Assembly (NCBI GenBank): GCA_030064845.1
Contig: JASJEC010000012.1
Coordinates: 21,372 to 85,371 of the forward strand
DNA: 64,000 bases
Origin: Kiloniellales bacterium
Lineage (GTDB): Bacteria; Pseudomonadota; Alphaproteobacteria; Kiloniellales; JAKSDN01
Direction: 5' to 3'
In this document: one piece after another, positions 28,403 through 37,366 of the stretch
Numbering within the stretch: position 1 is the first letter of the stretch
Layout: each line of letters opens with the position of its first letter
Translations under genes and position numbers: made by a program
Notes under the pieces: model-generated
The model's input: the letters and a program-made list of their open reading frames with translations, nothing else
Told to the model about the DNA's origin: nothing
Databases searched by the model: none

Positions 28403-29413
28403 CTAGTCTCCGTAGGATCTCAGGTAGGCGATGATGGCATCGCGGTCGGCCTGCTTCTTGAGGCCGGCGAAGGCCATCTTGGTCTTGGGCACGTAGGCCT
28501 TCGGCGCTTCCAGGAAGGCGCCCAGGGTCTCGCCGTTCCAGGCCAGCCCCTCGCCGCCCTTGGCCTCCATCGCCTTGGAATACCTGAAGTCGTCGAGGCC
28601 GCCCGCGACGCGGCCGAAGAGTTGGTTGAGGTGGGGCCCGATGCGGTTCTTGGCGCGGTCGCCGACCTGGTGGCAGGCCTTGCACTTCCTGAAGACCTTC
28701 TCGCCCGCCGCGACCTGCGCCGGATCGGGCCCTGCCGCCGGGCTGGCGGCGTCGCCGGACGCGGGATCCGCCTGCCCGGCGTCTTCCGCTTCGTCCGGCG
28801 TGACGTCGAGGATACGGGCCCGCGCGACAATCTCGACCTCGGCCTTGCAATCCTTCATGCAGGGCTTGGCGCTCGGCGTGTCTGGACGCTGGTCGTCGAT
28901 GAAGCCGTCCCGGTTGGGCATCTCGACCGCGCCCAGGCTGTTCTGGTCGAGCACGGCGTCTTCCTCGATGACGTCGTTGATGTAGAGCACATAGGCCGTC
29001 ACGGCGTAGGTCTCGTCGGCGCTCAGGGTCTGCGCCTCGCCGAAGGGCATGGCCCGGTAGATGTAGTCCCAGAGCGTGCTCGCATAGGGCCAGTAGCTGC
29101 CCACCGTCTTGACCGGATCGTCGTCCTCCAGCGTGTCCTCGCCGCCCATCAGGACCGGATAGCGTCCGACCGCCTCGCCGAACTCGCCGTGGCAGGCCGA
29201 GCAGCGCTCGAGGAAGATCTCCTCGCCGTCGAGCGCCGTCCCGCTGCCCTCGGGCAGGCCCTGGCCGTCGGGCCGGACGTCGATGTTCCAGCCGGCGATT
29301 TCCTCGGGCGTCGCCTCGCGGCCGAAGCCGAAGGTGCCCTGGGCGGCGGCGAGCGAAGCGGTCGAAGCCGCGAGGATCGCCGAGAGCAGAAGGACCTTAA
29401 GAGATCTGGACAT
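28403..29413 (-). CDS. soxD: SoxD, diheme cytochrome subunit of sulfane dehydrogenase
   Basis: 336 residues, signal peptide MSRSLKVLLLSAILAASTA. Two heme c sites, CSACH near residue 70 and CKACH near 245, joined by an Ala/Pro/Asp-rich linker. With SoxC it oxidises the sulfane sulfur bound to SoxY, releasing six electrons. It overlaps soxC by 17 bp, so the two subunits are coupled. Presence of SoxCD predicts full oxidation of thiosulfate to sulfate without sulfur globules. Confidence 0.93.
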   Translation of the reverse strand: MSRSLKVLLLSAILAASTASLAAAQGTFGFGREATPEEIAGWNIDVRPDGQGLPEGSGTALDGEEIFLERCSACHGEFGEAVGRYPVLMGGEDTLEDDDPVKTVGSYWPYASTLWDYIYRAMPFGEAQTLSADETYAVTAYVLYINDVIEEDAVLDQNSLGAVEMPNRDGFIDDQRPDTPSAKPCMKDCKAEVEIVARARILDVTPDEAEDAGQADPASGDAASPAAGPDPAQVAAGEKVFRKCKACHQVGDRAKNRIGPHLNQLFGRVAGGLDDFRYSKAMEAKGGEGLAWNGETLGAFLEAPKAYVPKTKMAFAGLKKQADRDAIIAYLRSYGD

Positions 29414-30710
29414 TTTCGACGTCGCCCCCGCTGTTCACCAGCCAGGTCTGGATCGAGTTGTTGTGGTAGATCGAGTTGGTGCCGCGCACTTCGCGCAGCG
29501 CCGTGATGCTCGGCTGGACGTAGCCGGTCTCGTCGACCGCTCGGCTCTCCAGCAGGGTCGCCTCGCCGTTCCAGCTCCAATCGAAGTAGAAGCGCGTCAG
29601 GCATTTCGGCAGCACCGGCCCTTCGATCCGGGCCTGGCCCCAGTTCTTGCCGCCGTCGGTCGAGACGTGGACCTCCTTGATCCGGCCGCGCCCCGACCAC
29701 GCGAGACCGGAGATGACGTTGAAGCCCTTGGACTGCACCGGCATCTCGGGCGAGGGCGTGGTGATCACCGACTTGGCGTCCATGACCCAGGTGAAGCGCC
29801 TGGCCTTGCCGTCCTCCAGGAGGTCCGTGTACTTCGAGGTCTCCTCGCGGGTATGCCAGGGCATGTCGCCGACCTCGATGCGGCGCAGCCACTTGATCCA
29901 CATGTTGCCTTCCCAGCCCGGCACCGTCAGGCGCAGAGGATAGCCCTGCTCCGGCCGCAGGCGCTCGCCGTTCTGCGAGTAGACGACGAGGCAGTCGTCG
30001 AGCGCCTTGTCGAGCGGGATGCTGCGCGTCATACCGGCCGAGTCCGCGCCTTCGGCCAGCAGCCACTTGGCCTTGGGCTTGAGGCCGGCTTCCTGCAGCA
30101 GGGTCTTGAGCGGCACCCCGGTCCACTGCACGCAGTGGACCATGCCGTGGGCGTACTGCACGCTGTTGAGTTGGGCGCCGCGCCACTCCATGCCGCCGTT
30201 CGCGGCGCACTCCAGAAACTGGAAGTGGCTGACCCGCGGAAAGCGCTTCAGATCGGCCATGGTGTAGATCAGGGGCTTTTCCACGAGGCCGTGAATGATC
30301 AGCCGGTGGTCGTCGGGATTGACGTCGGCGACGCCGCCGTGGTGGCGCTCGAAGCAGAGGCCGTTGGGCGTGACGAAGCCGTCCAGCTCGTGCAGCGGGG
30401 TGAAGTTGACCGAGGACTCGGGGGTCGCCGTCAGCCACTCCACGCGGCGGCGCGCGACATGAGCTTCGTGGGGCGAGGGCGCGCCGTAGGGCGCCGCGTC
30501 GACGCCCGGCCCGAGGGCGGAGGACCACTCCGGAACGTTGGGGGGCAGGTTCTCGGCGTTGCCGGCGAGCGCCCCGCCTCGGCTCGAAAGGCCGAGGGTC
30601 GCGCCGCCCGCAACCAGAGCGCCGCTGCGCAGGAAGGCGCGTCGGTCGAGCTTTTCACCGGATCGTTGGGGTCGTCTCTCGGAGCCCGCTTTGTTGCCGG
30701 ATTGGGACAT
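29397..30710 (-). CDS. soxC: SoxC, molybdopterin subunit of sulfane dehydrogenase
   Basis: 437 residues of the sulfite-oxidase superfamily. Tat-type N-terminus with DRRAFLRSGALVAGG. The Mo-cofactor domain contains FLECAANGGMEW with the Mo-ligating Cys and GTPVH-like TGVPLKTLL, and the dimerisation domain follows (VHVSTDGGKNW, FYFDWSWNG). First gene of soxCDEFW; GGGAGGAG lies just upstream of ATG 30710. The promoter/operator at 30755-30789 precedes it. Confidence 0.94.
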   Translation of the reverse strand: MSQSGNKAGSERRPQRSGEKLDRRAFLRSGALVAGGATLGLSSRGGALAGNAENLPPNVPEWSSALGPGVDAAPYGAPSPHEAHVARRRVEWLTATPESSVNFTPLHELDGFVTPNGLCFERHHGGVADVNPDDHRLIIHGLVEKPLIYTMADLKRFPRVSHFQFLECAANGGMEWRGAQLNSVQYAHGMVHCVQWTGVPLKTLLQEAGLKPKAKWLLAEGADSAGMTRSIPLDKALDDCLVVYSQNGERLRPEQGYPLRLTVPGWEGNMWIKWLRRIEVGDMPWHTREETSKYTDLLEDGKARRFTWVMDAKSVITTPSPEMPVQSKGFNVISGLAWSGRGRIKEVHVSTDGGKNWGQARIEGPVLPKCLTRFYFDWSWNGEATLLESRAVDETGYVQPSITALREVRGTNSIYHNNSIQTWLVNSGGDVENVQIS

Positions 30711-30754
30711 GTCTCCTCCCTAGGATCATGGTCCGGGCCTTTGTGCCCATCATC

Positions 30755-30789
30755 ATATTCAGGTTCGATATTATATCAAGAATGAATAT
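30755..30789 (-). promoter_or_regulatory. Composite palindromic operator/promoter of soxCDEFW
   Basis: Symmetric element ATATTC-N7-ATATTATAT-N7-GAATAT. On the minus strand its centre reads TGATATAAT (30770-30778), an extended -10 promoter, so transcription should start near 30763 and leave a ~53-nt leader before soxC. A near-copy lies at 37367-37401 in front of soxX. ATTC/GAAT half sites fit an ArsR-type repressor; the gene at 38515 is the likely regulator. Confidence 0.75.
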
Positions 30790-30859
30790 GTTCTCCGCCC
30801 GACCTGCGTCGCGTTTTCGTGGGCAAACTTCGGCGACGTTGCCGAGCGGGCATGAATCT

Positions 30860-30881
30860 AATATTCGCGCATTCGAATATT
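30860..30881. promoter_or_regulatory. ATTC-N8-GAAT palindrome, likely ArsR-type operator
   Basis: AATATTCG-CGCATT-CGAATATT: perfect 8-bp arms. It contains ATTC-N8-GAAT at 30863-30878, the spacing described for the sulfide-responsive ArsR repressor SqrR. It lies 65 bp before the start of the synthase-like gene at 30947. Confidence 0.6.
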
Positions 30882-30946
30882 CTCATATCATACCGCAGCC
30901 GCCGCCGACGGGCGGCGCAACCAAACGGGGGGTCACCGGCGGAGCC

Positions 30947-32494
30947 ATGGCGGAACGGACCGCAATGCTGCGCGCGCTCTACGGCGCCGCTCTCTTTGTC
31001 GCGGCGGCCGGCAGCCTGGTGCTGGAGATTGTCGCGGGACGCCTGCTCGCGCCCTACGTCGGCATGTCGCTCTACACCTGGACGTCGATCATCGCGGTGG
31101 TTCTGGCCGGCCTTTCGCTCGGGCACTGGATCGGCGGCCACCTGGCCCAGCGCGACCACAAGGGCTGCCTGACCGTTCTGGTTTGGGCCTTCGGGCTGGC
31201 CGGCCTGTTCAGCCTGGCGAGTCTCCTCCTGATCCGCTGGCTCTCGGGACCGATCCTCGGCGCCGGGTTCGGGCCCCTGGCGTCGATCGTTCTCCTGGCC
31301 GCGGCGCTGTTCCTGCTGCCGGTCCTCTTCGCCGGCATCGTTTCACCCGTGCTGACCAGGCTCGCCCTCGACCTGGCGCCTGACGCCCGGGGCCGCGTGC
31401 TCGGCCAGATGTACGCCCTGGGCGCGCTCGGCAGCATCGCAGGGACGCTCGCGACCGGCTTTCTCTTTATCTCCTGGATCGGATCGACCTACACCGTGGT
31501 GAGCGTGGCGGCCGGCTACCTGCTGACCGCTTTCCTGCTGGCGCTCGATCCCTCGCAGGCGGCCCGGCGGATTCCGGCGATCGGCCTCCTCTCCCTGGCC
31601 GCGCTGATCGTCGGCGGCGGCGCTTTCGCGAAGGGCGCGCTCGACGCACCCTGCCGGACCGAGAGCGACTACTACTGCATCCGCGTGATCGATTTCACCT
31701 TCGAGACCGGACGGCCGAGCGCCGCCATGGTGCTCGATCACCTCGGCCACGGCATCAACGATCGCGACGACCCGACCCGGCTGCACAGCTCCTACATCGA
31801 GCTGACCGATCGCCTGATCGGCTTCCGCCTCGCCGATCCCGAGCGCCTCGCCGCCTTCTTCATCGGCGGCGGGGCCTACACGCTGCCGCGCGCCCTGGCC
31901 GCGAAGTACCCGGAAGCGGACCTGCTGGTCGCGGAGATCGACCCGGCCGTGACCAGGGTCGCGCGCGAAGACCTCTGGCTGGCGAAATCGCCCGGGCTGA
32001 GGATCGTTCACCGCGACGCCCGCGCGGCGCTGCAGGCCATGAAGCCGGAGCCCCGCTTCGATCTGGTGCTGGGCGACGCCTTTCACGACATCTCGGTGCC
32101 GGCGCACCTGGTGACCGGGGAGTTCGCCGGGGCGGTTGCCGCCCGTCTTCGGCCGGGCGGGCTCTACATCATCAACATCGTCGACGGGCTCGGCACGCCC
32201 CGCTTCCTGATGAGCGTCGTCAGGACACTGAAGAGCCGTTTCGAGGCGGTGGAGGTCTGGGCCGATGCCGAGCAGATCTCCTTGAACCAGCGGGTCACCT
32301 ATGTGGTGGTCGCGAGCGACCGGCCGACCGAGACGAGCCGTCTCGTCTCGCCGCGGGACGAGGGACCGCTGTGGCTCCGCTGGCCGCCCGACGACCTGGC
32401 GGCGCGGGTCGCCGCCAGCGATCCGCCGATCCTCAGCGACGACTACGCCCCGGTCGACCGGCTGCTCTTCCCGGTTCTGGAGGCGAGCGAGTGA
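30947..32494 (+). CDS. Membrane-anchored spermidine-synthase-like protein
   Basis: 515 residues from ATG 30947 (MAERTAMLRALYG; GGAG four bases upstream). Residues 1-~215 form about seven membrane segments with the AGSLVLEIVAGRLLAPYVG and SIIAVVLAGLSLGHWIGG motifs of the fused transporter/spermidine-synthase family. The C-terminal half is a Rossmann methyltransferase-like domain: FFIGGGAYTLPRAL, VAEIDPAVT, LVLGDAFHD. Aminopropyl-transfer activity is doubtful; substrate unknown. It is placed between the two sox units on the opposite strand and has a sox-type operator upstream. Confidence 0.87.
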   Translation: MAERTAMLRALYGAALFVAAAGSLVLEIVAGRLLAPYVGMSLYTWTSIIAVVLAGLSLGHWIGGHLAQRDHKGCLTVLVWAFGLAGLFSLASLLLIRWLSGPILGAGFGPLASIVLLAAALFLLPVLFAGIVSPVLTRLALDLAPDARGRVLGQMYALGALGSIAGTLATGFLFISWIGSTYTVVSVAAGYLLTAFLLALDPSQAARRIPAIGLLSLAALIVGGGAFAKGALDAPCRTESDYYCIRVIDFTFETGRPSAAMVLDHLGHGINDRDDPTRLHSSYIELTDRLIGFRLADPERLAAFFIGGGAYTLPRALAAKYPEADLLVAEIDPAVTRVAREDLWLAKSPGLRIVHRDARAALQAMKPEPRFDLVLGDAFHDISVPAHLVTGEFAGAVAARLRPGGLYIINIVDGLGTPRFLMSVVRTLKSRFEAVEVWADAEQISLNQRVTYVVVASDRPTETSRLVSPRDEGPLWLRWPPDDLAARVAASDPPILSDDYAPVDRLLFPVLEASE

Positions 32495-32525
32495 TGCCTT
32501 GCTCGCCTGTAGAACCCGGAAGCGC

Positions 32526-33269
32526 TCAGCCGATCCGGCCGAGGCCCGGAAAGGCCTCGAGGATCCAGTAGGCGATCTCGGACATGGTCCCGGTCAGGAA
32601 CAGGATGCCGGTGACCACCAGAAAGCCGCCCATGGCTTTCTCCACCGTGCCGAGGTGGCGGCGGAAGCGGACCATGAAACCCATGAAGGGGCCCGCCGCC
32701 AGGGCTGCCGCCAGGAACGGCAGGCCGATGCCGGCGGCGTAGGCGCCGAGCAGGCTCATGCCCCGCGCGACGGAGTCCTCGGCGCTGGCGACGAAGAGGA
32801 TCGCGGCCAGGATCGGCCCGACGCAGGGAGTCCAGCCGAAGGCGAAGGCGAGGCCCACGACGTAGGCGCCCAGCAGGCCCGCCGGACGGCTGTCGACGTG
32901 AAACCGCGCCTCGCGGAACAGCACCGCGATGCGGAACAAGCCGAGGAAGTGGAGACCCAGCACGATGATGATCGCGCCGGCGATGCGCGCCAGCCATTCG
33001 TAGTATTGGGTGACCAGCTGGCCGACCGCCGAGGCGGTCGCGCCGAGCGCGACGAAGACCGTGGCGAAGCCGAACACGAAGGCGAGCGCGGCGAGTAAGA
33101 CCCGGCGCGCGGCGACGCTCTTGGCCGCCTGCTGCTCGGCCAGCTGGTCCATGGTCAGCCCGCCGAGGAAGCAGAGGTATGGCGGGACCAGCGGCAGCAC
33201 GCAGGGCGACAGAAAGGACAAGAGCCCGGCGGCGAAGGCGCCGAAGAGAGAAACCTCCAGGCCCGACAC
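32526..33269 (-). CDS. soxV: CcdA/SoxV-type thiol-disulfide transmembrane carrier
   Basis: 247 residues, six predicted membrane segments. Reactive cysteines are in FLSPCVLPLVPPYLC near the N-terminus and GWTPCVGP in the middle. It moves electrons from cytoplasmic thioredoxin to periplasmic thioredoxins, here SoxW (and perhaps SoxS). Follows soxB by 37 bp and ends 31 bp from the convergent synthase-like gene. Could also serve cytochrome c maturation, as the same fold does; position makes SoxV the better name. Confidence 0.87.
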   Translation of the reverse strand: MSGLEVSLFGAFAAGLLSFLSPCVLPLVPPYLCFLGGLTMDQLAEQQAAKSVAARRVLLAALAFVFGFATVFVALGATASAVGQLVTQYYEWLARIAGAIIIVLGLHFLGLFRIAVLFREARFHVDSRPAGLLGAYVVGLAFAFGWTPCVGPILAAILFVASAEDSVARGMSLLGAYAAGIGLPFLAAALAAGPFMGFMVRFRRHLGTVEKAMGGFLVVTGILFLTGTMSEIAYWILEAFPGLGRIG

Positions 33270-33306
33270 GATCCGCTCTTCCTCGCCGCCCCGGACTCGC
33301 GCCGCC

Positions 33307-34995
33307 TCAGGCGCCGCGCACCTTGATGTGGGGGTTGTCCTCGACGCGCACGCTCTTCTTTCTTTCGATGTAGCGGCTGACCAGATCGGCGACCGGCGGT
33401 CCCTCGGTACCCTCGTTGACCGAGGCCCAGCCGGCCACGACGTAGCTCTTCTCGGGATCGATCGGCTGCTCCTGGGACAGCAGCGTCATGTTGGAGATCC
33501 GCTCGCCGATCGGCTTGTTGATGTCGATCGTGTAGCCCAGTCCGCCGACCCGGACCATGTCGCCGCCCTGCTGATAGTAGGGATCGGGATTGAAGAGGTT
33601 GTCCGCCACGTCCTCGAGCACCTCCTTCAGGAAGGCGCCGGTGAACTCGGTGCGGTAGACGGCGGGATAGGTGATCGAGGTCTGGTTGTGCACGTCCTCG
33701 ACCGTGATCTCCTGGCCCGGCAGCAGGGTGGCGCCCCAGCGGAAGCCCGGCGAGAGGGCGATCTGGGCGTCGCGCTCCTCGAGCAGGGCCTGGCAGATCA
33801 GGTCGTCGAAGGTGCCGTTGAAGTTGCCGCGGCGGTAGAGCAGGCTCTCGGTGCGGCCGAGCACGCGCCCCAGCTCGGCCGCGTGGGGCGCGCGAATGCG
33901 CTCGACCAGCGCCGTCATCTCGGCATCCGGCTTGACGACGTCGGAGAGGACCGGGATCAGCCGGTAGCGGTAGTCGGCGACCTTGCCGTCCTTGACCTCG
34001 AGGTCGAGCCGGGAGAGGAACTTGCCGTGAGAGCCCGAGGCGATCAGCAGGGTCTTGCCGACCTGGATCGCGGCCGGCAGGGCGTCGTGGGTGTGGCCGG
34101 TCAGGACCACGTCGATCCCCGGGACCCGTGACGCCAGCTTGCGGTCGACGTCGAAGCCGTTGTGGCTGAGCAGCACGACGACCTCCGCGCCGCCGGCACG
34201 CGCCTCCTCGACCCGTTCGGCCACCAGCTTCTCCTGGATGCCGAAGGACCAGGTCGGGATCATGTAGCGCGGGTTCGCCACCGGCGTGTAGGGAAAGGCC
34301 TGGCCGATCACCGCGATCTTGACGCCGCCGCGCTCGAAGGTCGCGGTGGACTCGAAGACAGGCTCCTCCCACTCGGTGTCCCGGACGTTGCCGGCCAGGA
34401 AGGGAAAGGCGAGCTCGCCGACCAGCTCCTCGACCCGGTCCGTGCCGTAGGTGAATTCCCAGTGGCCGGTCATGACCTCGACGCCGAGCGCGTTCATCAC
34501 CTCGACCATGTCGCCGCCGCGCGTCGCCAGCGAGGTGTAGGAGCCCTGCCAGGTGTCGCCGCTGTCGAGCAGCAGCGTCTTGCCCGGCCGCTCGGCCCGG
34601 ATCGCCTTGATGAGGGTCGCGAGGCGGTCGACGCCGCCGACCCGTCCATAGGTGCGCGCCAGCGACGTGAAGTCCTCGCTGGTCAGCGCATAGGCCTTGG
34701 CCGACTCCGCCGGCAGGTCGTACTTGCGCAGGAAGTCCCGGCCGGTGACGTGCGGCGGCAGGCCCTTGTTCTCGCCGACGCCCAGATTGATCGAGGGCTC
34801 ACGGAAGTAGATCGGCATGAGCTGGGCGTGGATGTCGGTGAAATGCAGCAGGGTGACCTGCCCGAGCGGATCGAAGCCGAGCAGGTCCTGCTGGGTCAGA
34901 GTCTGGCGCGCCGCGGCGCGGGCCAGGCCGCCGGCGCCGCCGGTCAGGATCGAAGTGGCTGCCGCCACCTGGAGGAAATCACGCCGGCTGAACAT
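33307..34995 (-). CDS. soxB: SoxB, thiosulfohydrolase
   Basis: 562 residues. Tat signal MFSRRDFLQVAAATSILTGG. Di-manganese 5'-nucleotidase-like fold: LLHFTDIHAQL, LLDSGDTWQGS, GHWEFTYG, LLSHNGFDVD and LTGHTHDAL are the metal and phosphoesterase-like motifs. It cuts the terminal sulfate group from SoxY-bound intermediates. It follows soxA across 75 bp that contain a hairpin. Confidence 0.96.
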   Translation of the reverse strand: MFSRRDFLQVAAATSILTGGAGGLARAAARQTLTQQDLLGFDPLGQVTLLHFTDIHAQLMPIYFREPSINLGVGENKGLPPHVTGRDFLRKYDLPAESAKAYALTSEDFTSLARTYGRVGGVDRLATLIKAIRAERPGKTLLLDSGDTWQGSYTSLATRGGDMVEVMNALGVEVMTGHWEFTYGTDRVEELVGELAFPFLAGNVRDTEWEEPVFESTATFERGGVKIAVIGQAFPYTPVANPRYMIPTWSFGIQEKLVAERVEEARAGGAEVVVLLSHNGFDVDRKLASRVPGIDVVLTGHTHDALPAAIQVGKTLLIASGSHGKFLSRLDLEVKDGKVADYRYRLIPVLSDVVKPDAEMTALVERIRAPHAAELGRVLGRTESLLYRRGNFNGTFDDLICQALLEERDAQIALSPGFRWGATLLPGQEITVEDVHNQTSITYPAVYRTEFTGAFLKEVLEDVADNLFNPDPYYQQGGDMVRVGGLGYTIDINKPIGERISNMTLLSQEQPIDPEKSYVVAGWASVNEGTEGPPVADLVSRYIERKKSVRVEDNPHIKVRGA

Positions 34996-35019
34996 GGCAA
35001 TCGCTCCCCGGAAAGAGTC

Positions 35020-35049
35020 GGGGGGACGCGGGTGAGCCCACGTCCCCCC
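35020..35049 (-). terminator. Intergenic hairpin soxA-soxB
   Basis: GGGGGGACG pairs with CGTCCCCCC, with a smaller inner GGG/CCC pairing. No T run, so it is more likely an mRNA stability or partial attenuation element between soxA and soxB than a full terminator. Confidence 0.45.
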
Positions 35050-35070
35050 TACGGCAAGTCGAGAGGGCCC

Positions 35071-35874
35071 TCAGTTGCGAACCGAGGGCGTCTCGACGGG
35101 CAATCCCTGGCCGCGATGCGCCAGGAAGAGTTCGAGGTTGACGTATTCGTCGGAGCCGAAGCCGAAAGGAATCGCCCGGACCTGCTTGTTGCAGCCGCGG
35201 AAGCGCCGGTGCAGCGAGCCGAGGCCCTGCCATTTCAGGCGGTAGGTCGGGAACCCGTTGCTCTGGCCCTGGCTCAGGATGTTGGCGCGGATCATGTTCC
35301 CGGCGTTGTCCTCGTGGCAATGCTTGCAGGCCATGTCGAGCTGGCCGCGGCGTTCGTAGTAGAAGGCCTTGCCCTTCTCGTAGAACGGGGCCGCGGAGCC
35401 GTCGATCTTCACGCTGACCGGCGCGCCGAGCGACTGGTTCTTGACGAAGGCGGTCATGCCGAGCATCTCGCGCGACTCCCACTTGAAGGCCTTAGCCTTC
35501 ATGTTCTCCGTGCGGCACTGGTTGATGCGCTGTTCCACGTTGATCAACTTGCCCCAGGGCTCGAAGAACACCGGATAGGTCGCGCCGACCGCGGCCATCG
35601 ACTCGGCCGCGTCCTCGTGGCAGGAGGCGCAGGCCTTGCCAGCCTCGCCGTCGGCGGTGTTCCACAGCTCCTCGCCGTAGTCGACCCAAAGAAAAGCCGG
35701 GTTGTCGAACTCGTCGTCCTGGATCGCCCGCGTCTCGGCCTTGGCGAAGGTGTAACCGCTGCGCTTATCGTCGACCTGGTAGATGCCCCAATCGGTCTCG
35801 TCGGTCAGGGCCGTCCCGGCCGCCGCCAAGCTCATGCCCGCCGCGACCGTTATGGCGAGAGCCTTGCGTCCCAT
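35071..35874 (-). CDS. soxA: SoxA, diheme cytochrome of SoxAX
   Basis: 267 residues, signal peptide MGRKALAITVAAGMSLAAAG. Two heme sites, CASCH near residue 82 and CKHCH near 183. The FRGCNKQVRA segment carries the cysteine that becomes the persulfide ligand of the active-site heme. With SoxX it forms the covalent thiosulfonate between thiosulfate and SoxY. Diheme form as in Paracoccus and Rhodovulum. Confidence 0.95.
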   Translation of the reverse strand: MGRKALAITVAAGMSLAAAGTALTDETDWGIYQVDDKRSGYTFAKAETRAIQDDEFDNPAFLWVDYGEELWNTADGEAGKACASCHEDAAESMAAVGATYPVFFEPWGKLINVEQRINQCRTENMKAKAFKWESREMLGMTAFVKNQSLGAPVSVKIDGSAAPFYEKGKAFYYERRGQLDMACKHCHEDNAGNMIRANILSQGQSNGFPTYRLKWQGLGSLHRRFRGCNKQVRAIPFGFGSDEYVNLELFLAHRGQGLPVETPSVRN

Positions 35875-35899
35875 GGTCTTGCCTCCCGTGCTCGGATCG

Positions 35900-36229
35900 T
35901 TATTGGACCGTCAGCTTGGCCTTCTTCGTGTAGACCGAACCGTCGTCGTCGGTCCAAGAGAACTCGAAGGTCCCGCTCTCGGTCGCCTTGGTGTAGAAGG
36001 ACATGTAGGGGTTCGCCGAGACCGCGCCGTGCCAGTCGGCCGAGAAGATCTCCTTGCCGTTGAAGGTGCAGGTGAACTTGTTGATGATCTGACGCGGGAT
36101 CTTCTCGCCGGTCTTGCGGTCTACCCTCTGTCCCGACTCCATCTTGTGCGAGATCAGGGTCTTGATCTGGATGATATCTCCCTTCGCCGCCTTCTTCGGC
36201 AGCTTCACGCGGGGCTTTGACTTTGCCAT
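35900..36229 (-). CDS. soxZ: SoxZ, sulfur carrier subunit
   Basis: 109 residues with no signal peptide; SoxZ is exported with SoxY. Motifs RVKLPKKAAKGDIIQIKTLI, ISHKMESGQR and SWTDDDGSVYTKKA are characteristic of the immunoglobulin-like SoxZ fold. It lies 12 bp after soxY, as in nearly all sox operons. Confidence 0.95.
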   Translation of the reverse strand: MAKSKPRVKLPKKAAKGDIIQIKTLISHKMESGQRVDRKTGEKIPRQIINKFTCTFNGKEIFSADWHGAVSANPYMSFYTKATESGTFEFSWTDDDGSVYTKKAKLTVQ

Positions 36230-36241
36230 CTGACGTCTCCC

Positions 36242-36721
36242 TCAACCGCCGCAGCCGCCGATGGTCACCTTGACCTCGGCCTTCGACATGTAGACATCGC
36301 CGTTGCTCATCTCCGCTACGGCGACCACGTTCTGGGTCTTGGCCAGCCGGATCCTGGTCGACGCGGTCGCCTGACCGCAGGCCGGCGTGAAGCGGAAGGT
36401 AGCGACGTTCGGCAAGGGGTTTCCTTCGGCGAAGATGTGAACCGCCTTGCAGTAGTCCTGATCGCTCATCGGGCTGTCGATCTCGACCGTGAGCGGCACC
36501 GTGTTGCCGTTCTCCGCGATCTGCGGCAGCTCGAGCGTGATCCGCCCCTCCTTCAGCGCGGCATCGCCGACGAGCGACTTGATCGCCTCGTCTAGGGTGT
36601 GGGAATCGGCCCTGGCGCCCTGCGGCAGCATGGTCAGGGTCGCGACCGCCACGCCGCCGGCGCCCAGTGCGATCAGGACCTCCCGGCGGCTTGTGTCTTG
36701 TCTGCTTTGTGTCTTTGTCAT
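36242..36721 (-). CDS. soxY: SoxY, covalent sulfur carrier
   Basis: 159 residues. Tat signal with SRREVLIALGAGG. The C-terminus ends TIGGCGG, the swinging arm whose cysteine carries the sulfur intermediates. Coupled position upstream of soxZ. Confidence 0.96.
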   Translation of the reverse strand: MTKTQSRQDTSRREVLIALGAGGVAVATLTMLPQGARADSHTLDEAIKSLVGDAALKEGRITLELPQIAENGNTVPLTVEIDSPMSDQDYCKAVHIFAEGNPLPNVATFRFTPACGQATASTRIRLAKTQNVVAVAEMSNGDVYMSKAEVKVTIGGCGG

Positions 36722-36780
36722 CTCTCTTGCCTCTAGGACGGGGAAGCGGGGTACGGAGCCGGCGCTCGGCGCTGTCGTGA

Positions 36781-37251
36781 CTACTTCAGGGTCATCAGGT
36801 AGGCGACGACGTCCTCGACCTGCTGCGCGGTCAGAACCGACTTGCCCTGGAAATTCTTCATCACCCGGTGCAGTCCTTCCGTGCGATAGAAGGCCGGCAT
36901 GATCGTATCGGGGTTCAAGACCTTGGGATCGACAACGCGGAGGCGCAGCTCACCCTCGCTGTAGATGCTGGCGACTTCGGAAAGATCCGGTCCGACCTCG
37001 CCGTGGAACTGCTGATCGGGGATCGGCATGATGTGGCACGCCAGACAGTTGCCCTGCTTGCGGTTGATCGCGACCTTCTTGCCCCGTACCGGGTCTCCCT
37101 TCGCAGCGGTCAGGGGCTTGGGGATGCTATTCCCGTCGACCACCCGATAGGGTTTTTCACTCGCCGCGGCTCGGGGAATCGCGTTCGCGGCCGCAATCAG
37201 CGCCGCCCCGCAGGCAACGAGAGACAGGGTCTTGGTTATCTGCGCCGCCAT
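36781..37251 (-). CDS. soxX: SoxX, monoheme cytochrome of SoxAX
   Basis: 156 residues from ATG 37251 (MAAQITKTLSLVACGAALIA), preceded by GGGAGG at seven bases; the frame can be opened to 37368 but that would run into the operator. Heme motif NCLACH, methionine ligand TIMPAFYR. First gene of soxXYZAB-ccdA. The promoter/operator at 37367-37401 lies about 115 bp upstream. Confidence 0.94.
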   Translation of the reverse strand: MAAQITKTLSLVACGAALIAAANAIPRAAASEKPYRVVDGNSIPKPLTAAKGDPVRGKKVAINRKQGNCLACHIMPIPDQQFHGEVGPDLSEVASIYSEGELRLRVVDPKVLNPDTIMPAFYRTEGLHRVMKNFQGKSVLTAQQVEDVVAYLMTLK

Positions 37252-37366
37252 CTTGTCGCCTCCCGAATTTGCCGACCGCCACCCTTCTCGGGCTGTTTTC
37301 CTGCGATCGCTATGCTGGCCCGGATCGCATATGCCTCTTCGATTAAGCCAGCTTGACGCCTTAATC

